From positions 1-15,439 of the forward strand of contig JAEZQX010000513.1 in NCBI GenBank assembly GCA_023441105.1: DNA of 15,439 nucleotides, read 5' to 3'. The translations under genes were made by a program, and so were the position numbers. This stretch comes from Pseudomonadota bacterium. Its GTDB lineage: Bacteria; Pseudomonadota; Gammaproteobacteria; Burkholderiales; Burkholderiaceae. Positions 1 through 6,665 of this stretch are shown here, piece by piece. The notes below the pieces were generated by a model. That model had not been told where the DNA came from and did no database searches. It was given only the letters and a program-made list of their open reading frames with translations. Numbering within the stretch: the first letter of the stretch is position 1; each line of letters opens with the position of its first letter.

Positions 1-2
1 GG

Positions 3-425
3 GCTTGGCCCTGGCAGCCGTCGGCAGCCGCTGACTCCGCGCCCCCTTCCTGCGAGCACGGCTCGCGACCGGCAGACAACCTCGAGCGCTACAAGCGCGA
101 CTTCGCCTGCCGCATCCATGCCCGCAACGGCGACCAGTTGTACGTCGGGGCGCCCCCGCCGGTGTTGCGGTCGGTCGTGGTCCTGTCGGTGCGTATCGAC
201 AACCGGGGGCGGCCGGTGAGGATCGGCGTCGTCAGGTCCAACGGCATCCGCGCACTCGAGCGGAAGGCGATTCAGAGCGTGCGCGCGGCCGCGCCCCTGC
301 CGATTCCCGCCGCGGCCCTGCGCCAGCGAGGGGCCGCCGACATCACCGAGACCTGGCTGTTTCGCGACGACGGCCGGTTCCAGATCCGGACGCTGGCCCA
401 GACGCAGGCCCCATCCGGCTACTGA
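3..425 (+). CDS. TonB C-terminal-like protein, 3' part only
   Basis: The reading frame is open from the first bases of the window to a TGA at 423-425, giving 140 residues with the N-terminus missing. The visible part runs from ERYKRDFACRIHARNGDQLY through a beta-alpha-beta stretch (VVLSVRIDNRGRPVRIGVVR, then SNGIRALERKAIQSVRAAAP) to ETWLFRDDGRFQ near the end. The pattern of a positive-inside strand with 'DNRGRPV', then 'SNG...LERKAIQSVRAAAPLPIP', is that of the TonB/TolA C-terminal fold, which in energy transducers contacts outer-membrane receptors. The only start-like codon inside the visible part is a TTG at 138, but the upstream frame reads as the same domain, so the true start lies outside the window. 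Many such small betaproteobacterial proteins are stand-alone periplasmic TonB-C-like proteins of unknown partner rather than true TonB. It converges on the FAD oxidoreductase gene, with three bases between the stops. Confidence 0.7.
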   Translation, partial: AWPWQPSAAADSAPPSCEHGSRPADNLERYKRDFACRIHARNGDQLYVGAPPPVLRSVVVLSVRIDNRGRPVRIGVVRSNGIRALERKAIQSVRAAAPLPIPAAALRQRGAADITETWLFRDDGRFQIRTLAQTQAPSGY

Positions 426-428
426 CGG

Positions 429-1850
429 TCAGCGCTTCTGCAGGTAGGCGCCCTGTCGCGCCAGTTCCGCCTGCAACGGCCGGATCGGTACCGCGCGCGG
501 TTCGACCCGCGCCTGCACCGCATGGGCGGCCGCCACCCCGGCTGCCTGTCCGGTGACCCAGCACTGGGGGATCTCGCGCAGGAAGCCGTGGGAATTGGTA
601 TCGCAGGACATGTGCCGGCCGCAGGCAAGCAAACCGTCCAGCTGCTGCGGCACCAATGAGCCGTAGGGGATCGAGATGCTCGGGAAGACCTGCGACAGGC
701 TCGGCGACACGCCGATCTCGTCGTCGAACACCTCGCCCTTCGGCCATTGCCCGCGACTGACCCGGTCGACGCCGACCAGGCGGCGCGTATGGCGCACGCC
801 GAGTTGCGGCGCGCTCAGCATGGCATAGGCGTTCTCGAAACCCGGCGCCTGCTCGCGGTAGAACGACAGGTGCGCCGCCATCGATCGGTGGGAGCGCACC
901 TCCACCTCGGTCTGGTCGTCGATGTCGACCGCTGAATAACCGGCCAGCCGCGGTCCCATGAAGAGCGCGATGTCGTCGCGCCAGGAGACGAACGGCCGCT
1001 CGACCAGCCCGATCCGCTCGCGGCCCAGCGCCATGAACGCGTTGTACTGCTCGGGCTCGCCGACGCGAAACTCGATCCAGCGCTTCATGTCGACGCCGCC
1101 GAAGAGCCAGGCGGTGTTCATGCAATGATGGATGTCCTCGTCGGCGAAGTTGGACTCGAAGGCCGCGCCGGCGCGGGCGTAGATGTCGCCGTCGCCGGTG
1201 GCGTCGATCACCACCCCGGCGCGGATGGCGCGGCGCCCGGCCTTGTTCTCGAACAGCACGCCGCGCACGGCACCGTCCTCGACGATCGGTTCGGCGGCCC
1301 AGCTGTGATAGACCAGCCGTACCTTGCTCTGGAGCACGAGCTCCTGCGAGGCGAGCTTGAGCCATTCCGGGTCGATGGTCGGCGACCAGGTGACCACGCC
1401 GCGATAGGCGGCGGTGCGCTGGCCCCAATAGGCGACGCGGTCGGCGCTGGTGGAGCCCCATTCCTCGCCGGGCGGGCCAGCGACTGCATCCTTCGGCAGC
1501 CGCGACAGGATCTCCTCGCCGAAGCCGCGGATGACCAGCCTGCCCTCCCAATCGGTCATGCGGTCGATCCAGATCACCAGGCCGCCGGTGGACAGGCCAC
1601 CCAGGTGGTTGTAGCGTTCGAGCAGGATGACGTCGGCACCGACCCGCGCAGCCGCGACCGCCGCCGCCGTACCCGAGGGGCCGCCGCCGACCACCAGCAC
1701 GTCGCAATGCGCATGCACCGGAATCTCGCGCTGCGGCTCCACCCACACCGTCGGCGCTCCCTGCGGCAGCGGCTTCTCCTCCCGTGGCAGCTTGCCCTGG
1801 CGGAAGATGCCGGAGTACAGGATCCGTTCGTGTGTCGGTTGATCGTCCAT
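429..1850 (-). CDS. FAD-dependent oxidoreductase
   Basis: This 473-residue flavoprotein belongs to the FAD_oxidored (Pfam PF12831-type) group. After a 50-residue lead it has a Rossmann dinucleotide motif, VLVVGGGPSG at residues 51-60. An acidic end of strand two (LLER, 76-79) and the family-typical GGLSTGG follow. A second FAD-contacting ATGDGD sits at 217-222. The C-terminal third has the usual SIPYGSLVP, LLACGRHMS and GQAAGVAAA segments, which close the FAD pocket. Length is normal for the family. The start at 1850 is preceded by a purine-rich GAGGCGAGG ribosome-binding stretch. The substrate cannot be told from the sequence. There is no signal peptide, so it is probably cytoplasmic. It follows the aldehyde dehydrogenase on the same strand but 338 bases away, so the two may have separate promoters. 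A joint catabolic role (oxidation to an aldehyde, then to an acid) is only inference. Confidence 0.85.
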   Translation of the reverse strand: MDDQPTHERILYSGIFRQGKLPREEKPLPQGAPTVWVEPQREIPVHAHCDVLVVGGGPSGTAAAVAAARVGADVILLERYNHLGGLSTGGLVIWIDRMTDWEGRLVIRGFGEEILSRLPKDAVAGPPGEEWGSTSADRVAYWGQRTAAYRGVVTWSPTIDPEWLKLASQELVLQSKVRLVYHSWAAEPIVEDGAVRGVLFENKAGRRAIRAGVVIDATGDGDIYARAGAAFESNFADEDIHHCMNTAWLFGGVDMKRWIEFRVGEPEQYNAFMALGRERIGLVERPFVSWRDDIALFMGPRLAGYSAVDIDDQTEVEVRSHRSMAAHLSFYREQAPGFENAYAMLSAPQLGVRHTRRLVGVDRVSRGQWPKGEVFDDEIGVSPSLSQVFPSISIPYGSLVPQQLDGLLACGRHMSCDTNSHGFLREIPQCWVTGQAAGVAAAHAVQARVEPRAVPIRPLQAELARQGAYLQKR

Positions 1851-1865
1851 CAGCCTCGCCTCGCT

Positions 1866-1886
1866 TACGATGTATACCTAGTCAAT
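1866..1886 (-). promoter_or_regulatory. AT-rich GTATAC palindrome upstream of the FAD oxidoreductase
   Basis: A small AT-rich island sits 16-36 bases before the FAD oxidoreductase start. On the minus strand it reads TTGACTAGGTATACAT, with the self-complementary GTATAC at 1872-1877. TATACA could be a poor -10 element, but TTGACT is only three bases from it, so this is not a standard -35/-10 pair. GTATAC- or GGTATA-cored sites are used by several GntR-family (FCD-type) repressors of catabolic operons. An operator is therefore as likely as a promoter. Only one copy is seen and no regulator gene is in the window. Confidence 0.25.
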
Positions 1887-2048
1887 TCCAGCAGCCGCCG
1901 ACGGTCGCGCTCCGTGCCGCCCTCGGCGTTGCCCCTCGTCCCTGCCATCGGGTGCCACTCCGCCGAACCCGGCCTCACCCTCCGCACCACTCACCGCCCC
2001 ACACCCAGCAGCCGCCGAGGATCGGGCGTCGCCCGGCCTCTGGCGGCG

Positions 2049-2186
2049 CCCCCCTTGCCGAGGCGCGCAGCGCGTCGGGAAGGGGGTGAGGCCGGACACG
2101 GACAGTCCCTGCGGACTGTTCGTGCCTGCCGAACACCATCGGCCTCTGGCCGATGGCTGTAGGCGCGCAAAGCGCGCCAAGGGGGG
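2049..2186. repeat. Array of four hairpins enclosed by a complementary outer arm pair
   Basis: Four inverted repeats follow each other within 130 bases. Hairpin 1 (2050-2086) pairs CCCCCTT with AAGGGGG and continues inward for a 16-pair stem with two mismatches and a three-base loop. Hairpin 2 (2097-2124) has arms CACGGACAGTCC and GGACTGTTCGTG around CTGC, 12 pairs with one G-T. Hairpin 3 (2136-2156) pairs CCATCGGCC with GGCCGATGG around TCT. Hairpin 4 (2162-2178) pairs GGCGCGC with GCGCGCC around AAA. In addition CCCCCCTT at 2049-2056 is complementary to AAGGGGGG at 2179-2186, so the whole could close as a multi-branched structure, as an alternative to the outer part of hairpin 1. It begins a few bases after the aldehyde dehydrogenase stop. 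It could be a REP-like mosaic element, a transcript-end stabiliser or a terminator region; no U-tract is present. Confidence 0.75.
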
Positions 2187-2188
2187 GA

Positions 2189-3826
2189 TCACTCCACCAC
2201 GTTTTGCGATTGCTCGCGCAGATACTGCGGAAGGTACCAGTACGAGCCGATCGCCTTTCCGGTGGTGCCGCTCGCCTTCCAGCCGCCGAATGGTTGATAG
2301 CCGGGCCAGGCGCCGGTGGTCGCGCCCTGCGGCCGGTTCACGTAGGTGACGCCGGCCTCGATGTGCTGCAGGAAGTGGTCGATCTCTTCCTTGGCGCCAT
2401 AGAAGCCGGCGGTGAGACCATAGTCGGAGGCGTTGGCGCGCGCGATGCCTTCGTCGATCGATGCGACCTCGCCCACCAGCAGCAACGGTGCGAACAGCTC
2501 GTCGCGCCACAGCGGGTCGTCGAGATCGATGCGGGCGACCGTCGGTGCCACGAAGTAGCCGCGTGCGAGTCCCGGTCCGTCCAGCGACTCGCCGCCGACG
2601 TCGATGGTGCCGGCCCGCTTCAGGTGGGCGGCGGCCTCGAGGTAGCGCGAGCGCGCCGCCTGGCTGATGACCGGACCCATCCAGTTGGCGCGCTGCGTCG
2701 GATCGCCGATGGCGATCGCACGGGTCGCCGCCACCAGCCGCTCGCGCAGCGCCTGGGCGACGGCGCTTTCGACGTAAACCCGCGAGCAGGCAGAGCATTT
2801 CTGGCCCTGCAGCCCGAAGGCCGACCTGACGATGCCGGTGGCGGCGCGATCGAGGTCGGCGTGGCGGCTCACCACCACCGCATTCTTGCCGCCCATCTCG
2901 GCGATGCACGGCCGTGGTCGGGCGCCGGCCGAGAAATGGCGCAGGATCCCCATGCCGACCTCGTGCGAGCCGGTGAAGGTAGCGCCGGCGACATCCGGAT
3001 GCTTGACCAGCGCATCGCCGACGCGGCTGCCGCTGCCGGCGAGGTAGCCGAGCACGCCCGGCGGGATGCCGGCGTCGGCGAAGGCCTCCATCAGCAGGCG
3101 GCCACTCCAGGCGGTGCTGGCCGCGACCTTGAAGACCGCCGTGTTGCCGGTCACCAGCGCCGCCGCGATCGGCGCCCCCGCCAGCGCAACCGGGAAGTTG
3201 AAGGGGGCGATGACGATCCATACGCCATAGGGCTTCAGCAGCGTGCGGTTGCGGCTCACGAAGCCCTGCAGCGGATCGTTCGGCAGCCGCCGGTCGAAGC
3301 CTTCGTTCTCCTGCATCCGGTCGCAGTACCAGTTGATCAGGTCGGCCGTCTCCTGCACCTCGCCGACCGACTCCATCCGGTTCTTGCCGACTTCCAGCGC
3401 CACCACCGCGCCGATCCGGTAGACCCGCTCCTCGATCAGCGCTGCCGCGCGCCGCAGCAAGCGGATGCGCTCCTGCCACGGCGTCGCGGCCCAGCCCGGC
3501 CAGGCAGCTTTGGCCGCCTTCACGGCGGCGTCGACGTCGGCGGCAGTTGCGGATTCGAAGCGGGCGAGAAGCCAGTCGGCGTCGATGGGTGAGCGCACCT
3601 CGAACCAGTCGCGCCCGCCGGCCGATCCCGACGCCGCCGGCGCATCCCCGGCGAGCTGCAGCGGATAGTCCCGGCCCAATTCCTGGCGGACCGCGACCAG
3701 GGCGGTCTCGAATTGCCGGTGCAGTTCCTCCGGCGGGTCGAACATCGTGGAGTAGGTGAGCTTGAAGGTCGTCATCGCCCGGGTCAGGAGGTCGCCGCAG
3801 TCCTGCCGAGTGTAGCCGAGACCCAT
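2189..3826 (-). CDS. Aldehyde dehydrogenase, L-glutamate gamma-semialdehyde dehydrogenase-like
   Basis: This is a 545-residue NAD(P)-dependent aldehyde dehydrogenase that oxidises an aldehyde to a carboxylate. Visible hallmarks, numbered from the 3826 start, are the cofactor-site APFNFP (N210), VFKVA (K233), the general-base glutamate in CIAEMGGKN (E310) and the nucleophile in GQKCSACSR (C344). GQKCSACSR is typical of the ALDH4/P5C-dehydrogenase branch, as is the FGGWKASGTTGKAIG to LPQYLREQS ending. It is not fused to proline dehydrogenase and no putA is nearby, so glutamate semialdehyde is only the family-level guess for substrate. Start choice: the ATG at 3826 has TAAGG six bases upstream. 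Homology would favour the ATG at 3775 (MTTFKLTYSTMF), which lacks a clear ribosome site. The first 17 residues are therefore doubtful. It is divergent from the NUDIX gene, with 125 bases between starts. Confidence 0.87.
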   Translation of the reverse strand: MGLGYTRQDCGDLLTRAMTTFKLTYSTMFDPPEELHRQFETALVAVRQELGRDYPLQLAGDAPAASGSAGGRDWFEVRSPIDADWLLARFESATAADVDAAVKAAKAAWPGWAATPWQERIRLLRRAAALIEERVYRIGAVVALEVGKNRMESVGEVQETADLINWYCDRMQENEGFDRRLPNDPLQGFVSRNRTLLKPYGVWIVIAPFNFPVALAGAPIAAALVTGNTAVFKVAASTAWSGRLLMEAFADAGIPPGVLGYLAGSGSRVGDALVKHPDVAGATFTGSHEVGMGILRHFSAGARPRPCIAEMGGKNAVVVSRHADLDRAATGIVRSAFGLQGQKCSACSRVYVESAVAQALRERLVAATRAIAIGDPTQRANWMGPVISQAARSRYLEAAAHLKRAGTIDVGGESLDGPGLARGYFVAPTVARIDLDDPLWRDELFAPLLLVGEVASIDEGIARANASDYGLTAGFYGAKEEIDHFLQHIEAGVTYVNRPQGATTGAWPGYQPFGGWKASGTTGKAIGSYWYLPQYLREQSQNVVE

Positions 3827-3951
3827 GGACAGCCTTACGAGCCGGGCGAGGCGCAGGCGCGACCCGGACCGGCGGCGGCAGAGCGGCGGCAGGCGCCGTT
3901 GGCCGCTGATAGCATCCGAGAGGAGAGCTCCCTTGCTGGACCGGACGCCAC

Positions 3952-4827
3952 ATGGAACTGAATCATCTGGAGGTCACTGCGCCGCCGCGGGCGGCCGCGA
4001 GCGTGGTCATGCTGCGCGATGCCGCCGCCGGCCTGGAGGTGCTGCTGCAGAAGCGGCATGCCGCATCGAGCGTGCTCGGCGGCGCGCACGTCTTCCCTGG
4101 CGGCAAGCTCGATGCGGCCGATCTCGAGCCCGACACCCAGGCCCATCTCGACCGGGACGTGGCGGCGCTGCACCAGGCGCTACGCGAGCCGCAATTGAGT
4201 CCGCAGGAGGCGGCCGGCCTGCACGTCGCGGCGCTGCGTGAGGCCTTCGAGGAATGCGGCCTGCTGCTTGCGCACGGCGCGTCGCTGCGGCTCGCCGAGC
4301 TCGCCGCGCTGCGTGCAGCCGAAGGGGTGAGCTTCAAGCGCCTGCTCGCCGACCTGTCGTTGCGCCTCGACACGAGCAACCTCGTTCCCTGGTCGCGCTG
4401 GATCACGCCGAAAGTGCCGTCGGTGTCGAGCAAGCGCTTCGACACCCGCTTCTTCGTGGCGCTGGTCGACGAAGGCGTCGAAGTGAGCCACGACGACCGG
4501 GAGCTGGTCGAGACGGTCTGGCTGCAACCTCGCGTCGCGCTCGAGATGTACTGGCAGGGGCGAATGATGCTGGCGCCGCCGCAGATCATGAGCCTGGCGG
4601 GCCTGTCGCACCATCGGCGCGGCGAGGACGTGCTGGCGGCGGCGCGCGCCGCCGGCCCGCTGCTGATCGAGCCGCACTCCTGCGAGATCGACGGCGAACG
4701 CGTGGTCTGTTATCCCGGCGACGAGCGTCATCCGGTGAAGCAGCGGGCGCTCCCGGGGCCGTCCCGGCTGGTGTTCAGGAATCGACGGTTCGAGCCTTTC
4801 GGCGGTTTCGAGGCTTTCCTGCGCTGA
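3952..4827 (+). CDS. NUDIX hydrolase, NUDT19-like
   Basis: The 291-residue protein carries a split NUDIX box. The GG of HVFPGGKLD lies at 50-51, and the metal-binding helix REAFEECGLLL at 96-106 supplies the acidic ligands E97, E100 and E101. The insertion of about 35 residues between the two halves is characteristic of the NUDT19/RP2 subfamily, as are PWSRWITPK (146-154) and KRFDTRFF (161-168). Animal NUDT19 members hydrolyse CoA and CoA esters, and some family members act on other diphosphates. The bacterial substrate is unknown. The protein looks cytoplasmic and complete. The ATG at 3952 has only a weak GGA six bases upstream. A stronger AGGAGAG at 3921-3927 is too far away and no in-frame start suits it. 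It precedes the maltokinase by 131 bases on the same strand, with no convincing terminator between, so read-through is possible. Confidence 0.85.
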   Translation: MELNHLEVTAPPRAAASVVMLRDAAAGLEVLLQKRHAASSVLGGAHVFPGGKLDAADLEPDTQAHLDRDVAALHQALREPQLSPQEAAGLHVAALREAFEECGLLLAHGASLRLAELAALRAAEGVSFKRLLADLSLRLDTSNLVPWSRWITPKVPSVSSKRFDTRFFVALVDEGVEVSHDDRELVETVWLQPRVALEMYWQGRMMLAPPQIMSLAGLSHHRRGEDVLAAARAAGPLLIEPHSCEIDGERVVCYPGDERHPVKQRALPGPSRLVFRNRRFEPFGGFEAFLR

Positions 4828-4958
4828 AGGGGCGCGGCCCCGGCCTGGCCGCCGCCGGCGTCGCCATCCGCCGCCGGCCTGCAGCACGAGGGCCGAAGCG
4901 AACAGGCTTGAGCTTTGCCTTGGACCTGCCCGTCCCGGTTCAACACCATCAGGTCGCC

Positions 4959-6665
4959 ATGCCAGCTCCACCCGCCACCCCCGGTCCCGCCGCTTCCCGG
5001 TCCGCTGCTTCCCAGCCTGCTGCTTCGAGGACCGCTGCAGCAGCCGGCTTGCATGGCTCGGACGCGGCGGGCTGGCCGGTCGACCTGGAGGCGGCCGTGC
5101 AGGCAAACCTGCCGGGCTTCCTGCTGCGCCAGCGCTGGTTTCCGGCCAAGGATGCCGGCGCGCCGACGGTAGCGCTGCGCGCGATCGAACCCGTGGCGGT
5201 GGCAGGCGTTCCGGCCGCGGCCAGCATCTGGCGGGTGCAGCCGCCGGGGCGCCCGCCGCTGCACCTGTTCGTGGCCTTGGCGCTGGTGCCCGAAAGCGCC
5301 GCGGACCCGACGCAGGTGATCGCGCGGCTGCCGGCTGCCGGAGCAGGCGGCGAAACGCGGGTCGTGGTCGAAGGATTCTCCGTGGACGCTTTCGTCCGCG
5401 CCTGGGTCGACCTGCTGCTCGGGGAGGGCCCGCACGGCGCGGACTCCCGCCTGCGCGGCGGCCGCAGCCGCGAGTTGCCGGCGGTGGGCTTGCTGCCGGG
5501 CGGTGATTGGCCGATCCGCCGCAGCCGGGCGGAGCAATCCAACACGTCCATCCGGGTCGGCGACGGCGCCATCATGAAGGTGATCCGCAAGCTGGAGGAG
5601 GGACCGCATCCGGAGCTGGAGGTGGGGCGCTTCCTCACCGAGGAGGCCGGTTTCACGGCCACGCCGGCGATGCTCGCCTGGGCCGATCTCGACCTGCCGG
5701 GCGAGGACGGCGGCGATACATCGCTGACCCTCTGCGTGATGCAGTCGTTCGTGCCGAACGACGGAGATGGCTGGGACTGGGTGCTGCGCCAACTGGCCGC
5801 CGCGGAGGGGACGAGCGGCACCGGGGACGGCGGCGATGGCGGCGACCGCACCGACAACGGCAGCAGCGCCGCGGCGCCGTCGCGGTCCACGCGCTGGCTG
5901 GCGCGCCTGGGCGAGCGCACGGCGCAGATGCACCGCGCATTCGGCATCGCCACCAGCGATCCGGATTTCGCGCCCGAGCCGGTGCGCCGCGAGGACCTGC
6001 AGGCCTGGACCGCGGCGGCACATCAGATGGCCAAGGGGGCGCTCGACGGGCTGGCCGGCGCGGCGAGACTCGAGCCGGCGGCGACGGCGCTCTACCGGTC
6101 GCTGCAGGGGCAGCGCGACCGGCTCGCCGAACGCCTCGACGATCTGCTGGAAGCGCCGGCGTGGCAGTTCGCCAAGACCCGCCACCACGGGGACTATCAC
6201 CTCGGCCAGGTCCTGGTTGCCGACGGTGATGCCGTCATCGTCGACTTCGAGGGCGAACCGATGCGTCCGCTCGCCGAGCGGCGTGCCAAGCATGCGGCGC
6301 CGCGCGACGTCGCCGGCCTGCTGCGCTCGGTGTCCTATGCCGCTGCCGCTGCGGCGCGGGCGCTGCCGGATGACCTGCCCGCCGATCGGCGCCGGCAAGC
6401 CCGGCAGCGTCTTGAAGCCTGGGAGCGCGAGGCCTGCGCAGGCTTTCTCGATGCCTACCTGGCGGCGGCGCAGGGCATGCCGGGCTGTCCATCGGACCGC
6501 GACAGCGCGCTGCGGCTGATCCGCTTCTTCATGCTGGAGAAGGCGCTCTACGAGATCGCCTACGAGCTGGCCAACCGGCCGACATGGGTCGACATCCCGT
6601 TGCGGGGCATCCTGCAGCTGCTGCAGGACGATGGCGCAGCGGTCGCCGGCGGTGCGCAATCATGA
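4959..6665 (+). CDS. mak: Maltokinase (stand-alone, maltose to maltose 1-phosphate)
   Basis: The 568-residue protein matches the maltokinase domain that is often fused to trehalose synthase. After an Ala/Pro/Ser-rich leader (1-45) comes the cap-domain start LPGFLLRQRWFPAK (51-64). The kinase part has IMKVIR (K207, likely ATP-contacting), the catalytic HHGDYHLGQ (409-417, D412), the metal-site IVDFEGEP (427-434, D429), DVAGLLRS, and the family-typical C-terminus ALYEIAYELANRPTW. The product, maltose 1-phosphate, is the GlgE substrate in known pathways. There is no TreS domain and no treS beside it. A low-complexity Gly/Asp/Ser stretch (about 281-306) interrupts the kinase. The ATG at 4959 has AGG five bases upstream. 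The frame stays open 5' of it, but that stretch overlaps the NUDIX gene and looks non-coding. The stop overlaps the start of the next gene as ATGA, implying translational coupling. Confidence 0.86.
   Translation: MPAPPATPGPAASRSAASQPAASRTAAAAGLHGSDAAGWPVDLEAAVQANLPGFLLRQRWFPAKDAGAPTVALRAIEPVAVAGVPAAASIWRVQPPGRPPLHLFVALALVPESAADPTQVIARLPAAGAGGETRVVVEGFSVDAFVRAWVDLLLGEGPHGADSRLRGGRSRELPAVGLLPGGDWPIRRSRAEQSNTSIRVGDGAIMKVIRKLEEGPHPELEVGRFLTEEAGFTATPAMLAWADLDLPGEDGGDTSLTLCVMQSFVPNDGDGWDWVLRQLAAAEGTSGTGDGGDGGDRTDNGSSAAAPSRSTRWLARLGERTAQMHRAFGIATSDPDFAPEPVRREDLQAWTAAAHQMAKGALDGLAGAARLEPAATALYRSLQGQRDRLAERLDDLLEAPAWQFAKTRHHGDYHLGQVLVADGDAVIVDFEGEPMRPLAERRAKHAAPRDVAGLLRSVSYAAAAAARALPDDLPADRRRQARQRLEAWEREACAGFLDAYLAAAQGMPGCPSDRDSALRLIRFFMLEKALYEIAYELANRPTWVDIPLRGILQLLQDDGAAVAGGAQS

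Larger units (their letters stand above)
1851..2188. other. Non-coding gap between the FAD oxidoreductase and aldehyde dehydrogenase genes
   Basis: These 338 bases hold no gene that I can support. The FAD-oxidoreductase side has the AT-rich GTATAC island. The middle (about 1890-2040) is GC-rich without clear structure, apart from a 14-base direct repeat CCAGCAGCCGCCGA at 1888-1901 and 2005-2018. The aldehyde-dehydrogenase side, from 2049, is filled by a chain of hairpins described separately. Open frames crossing the gap have no start context and no recognisable protein pattern. Confidence 0.7.

Noticed and set aside
422..432. CTGAC/GTCAG inverted repeat between the TonB-like and FAD oxidoreductase stops
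   Set aside because: A one-base spacer cannot form a hairpin loop, and the symmetry follows largely from two facing TGA stops.
1888..2018. 14-base direct repeat CCAGCAGCCGCCGA at 1888-1901 and 2005-2018 as a mobile-element footprint
   Set aside because: There is no element or terminal inverted repeats between the copies; a short GC-rich duplication may be chance.
1125..2162. Plus-strand frame of about 345 codons opposite the FAD oxidoreductase
   Set aside because: It has shadow composition, no conserved pattern, and runs through the hairpin array.
2049..2186. CRISPR array or tRNA cluster at the hairpin chain
   Set aside because: The hairpins differ from each other in sequence and spacing, with no repeated unit, and none has tRNA arms or an anticodon pattern.
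1878..3953. Long minus-strand frame overlapping the aldehyde dehydrogenase in another frame and crossing the hairpin gap
   Set aside because: The composition is Arg/Gly/Ala-rich with no motif, and the overlapping frame encodes a clear aldehyde dehydrogenase.
4829..4841. GGGGC/GCCCC hairpin just after the NUDIX stop as a terminator
   Set aside because: There are only five pairs and no T-tract; in such GC-rich DNA this is expected by chance.
4254..4958. 5' extension of the maltokinase frame to position 4254
   Set aside because: It overlaps the NUDIX gene in another frame and lacks maltokinase similarity; the ATG at 4959 with AGG upstream is the sensible start.
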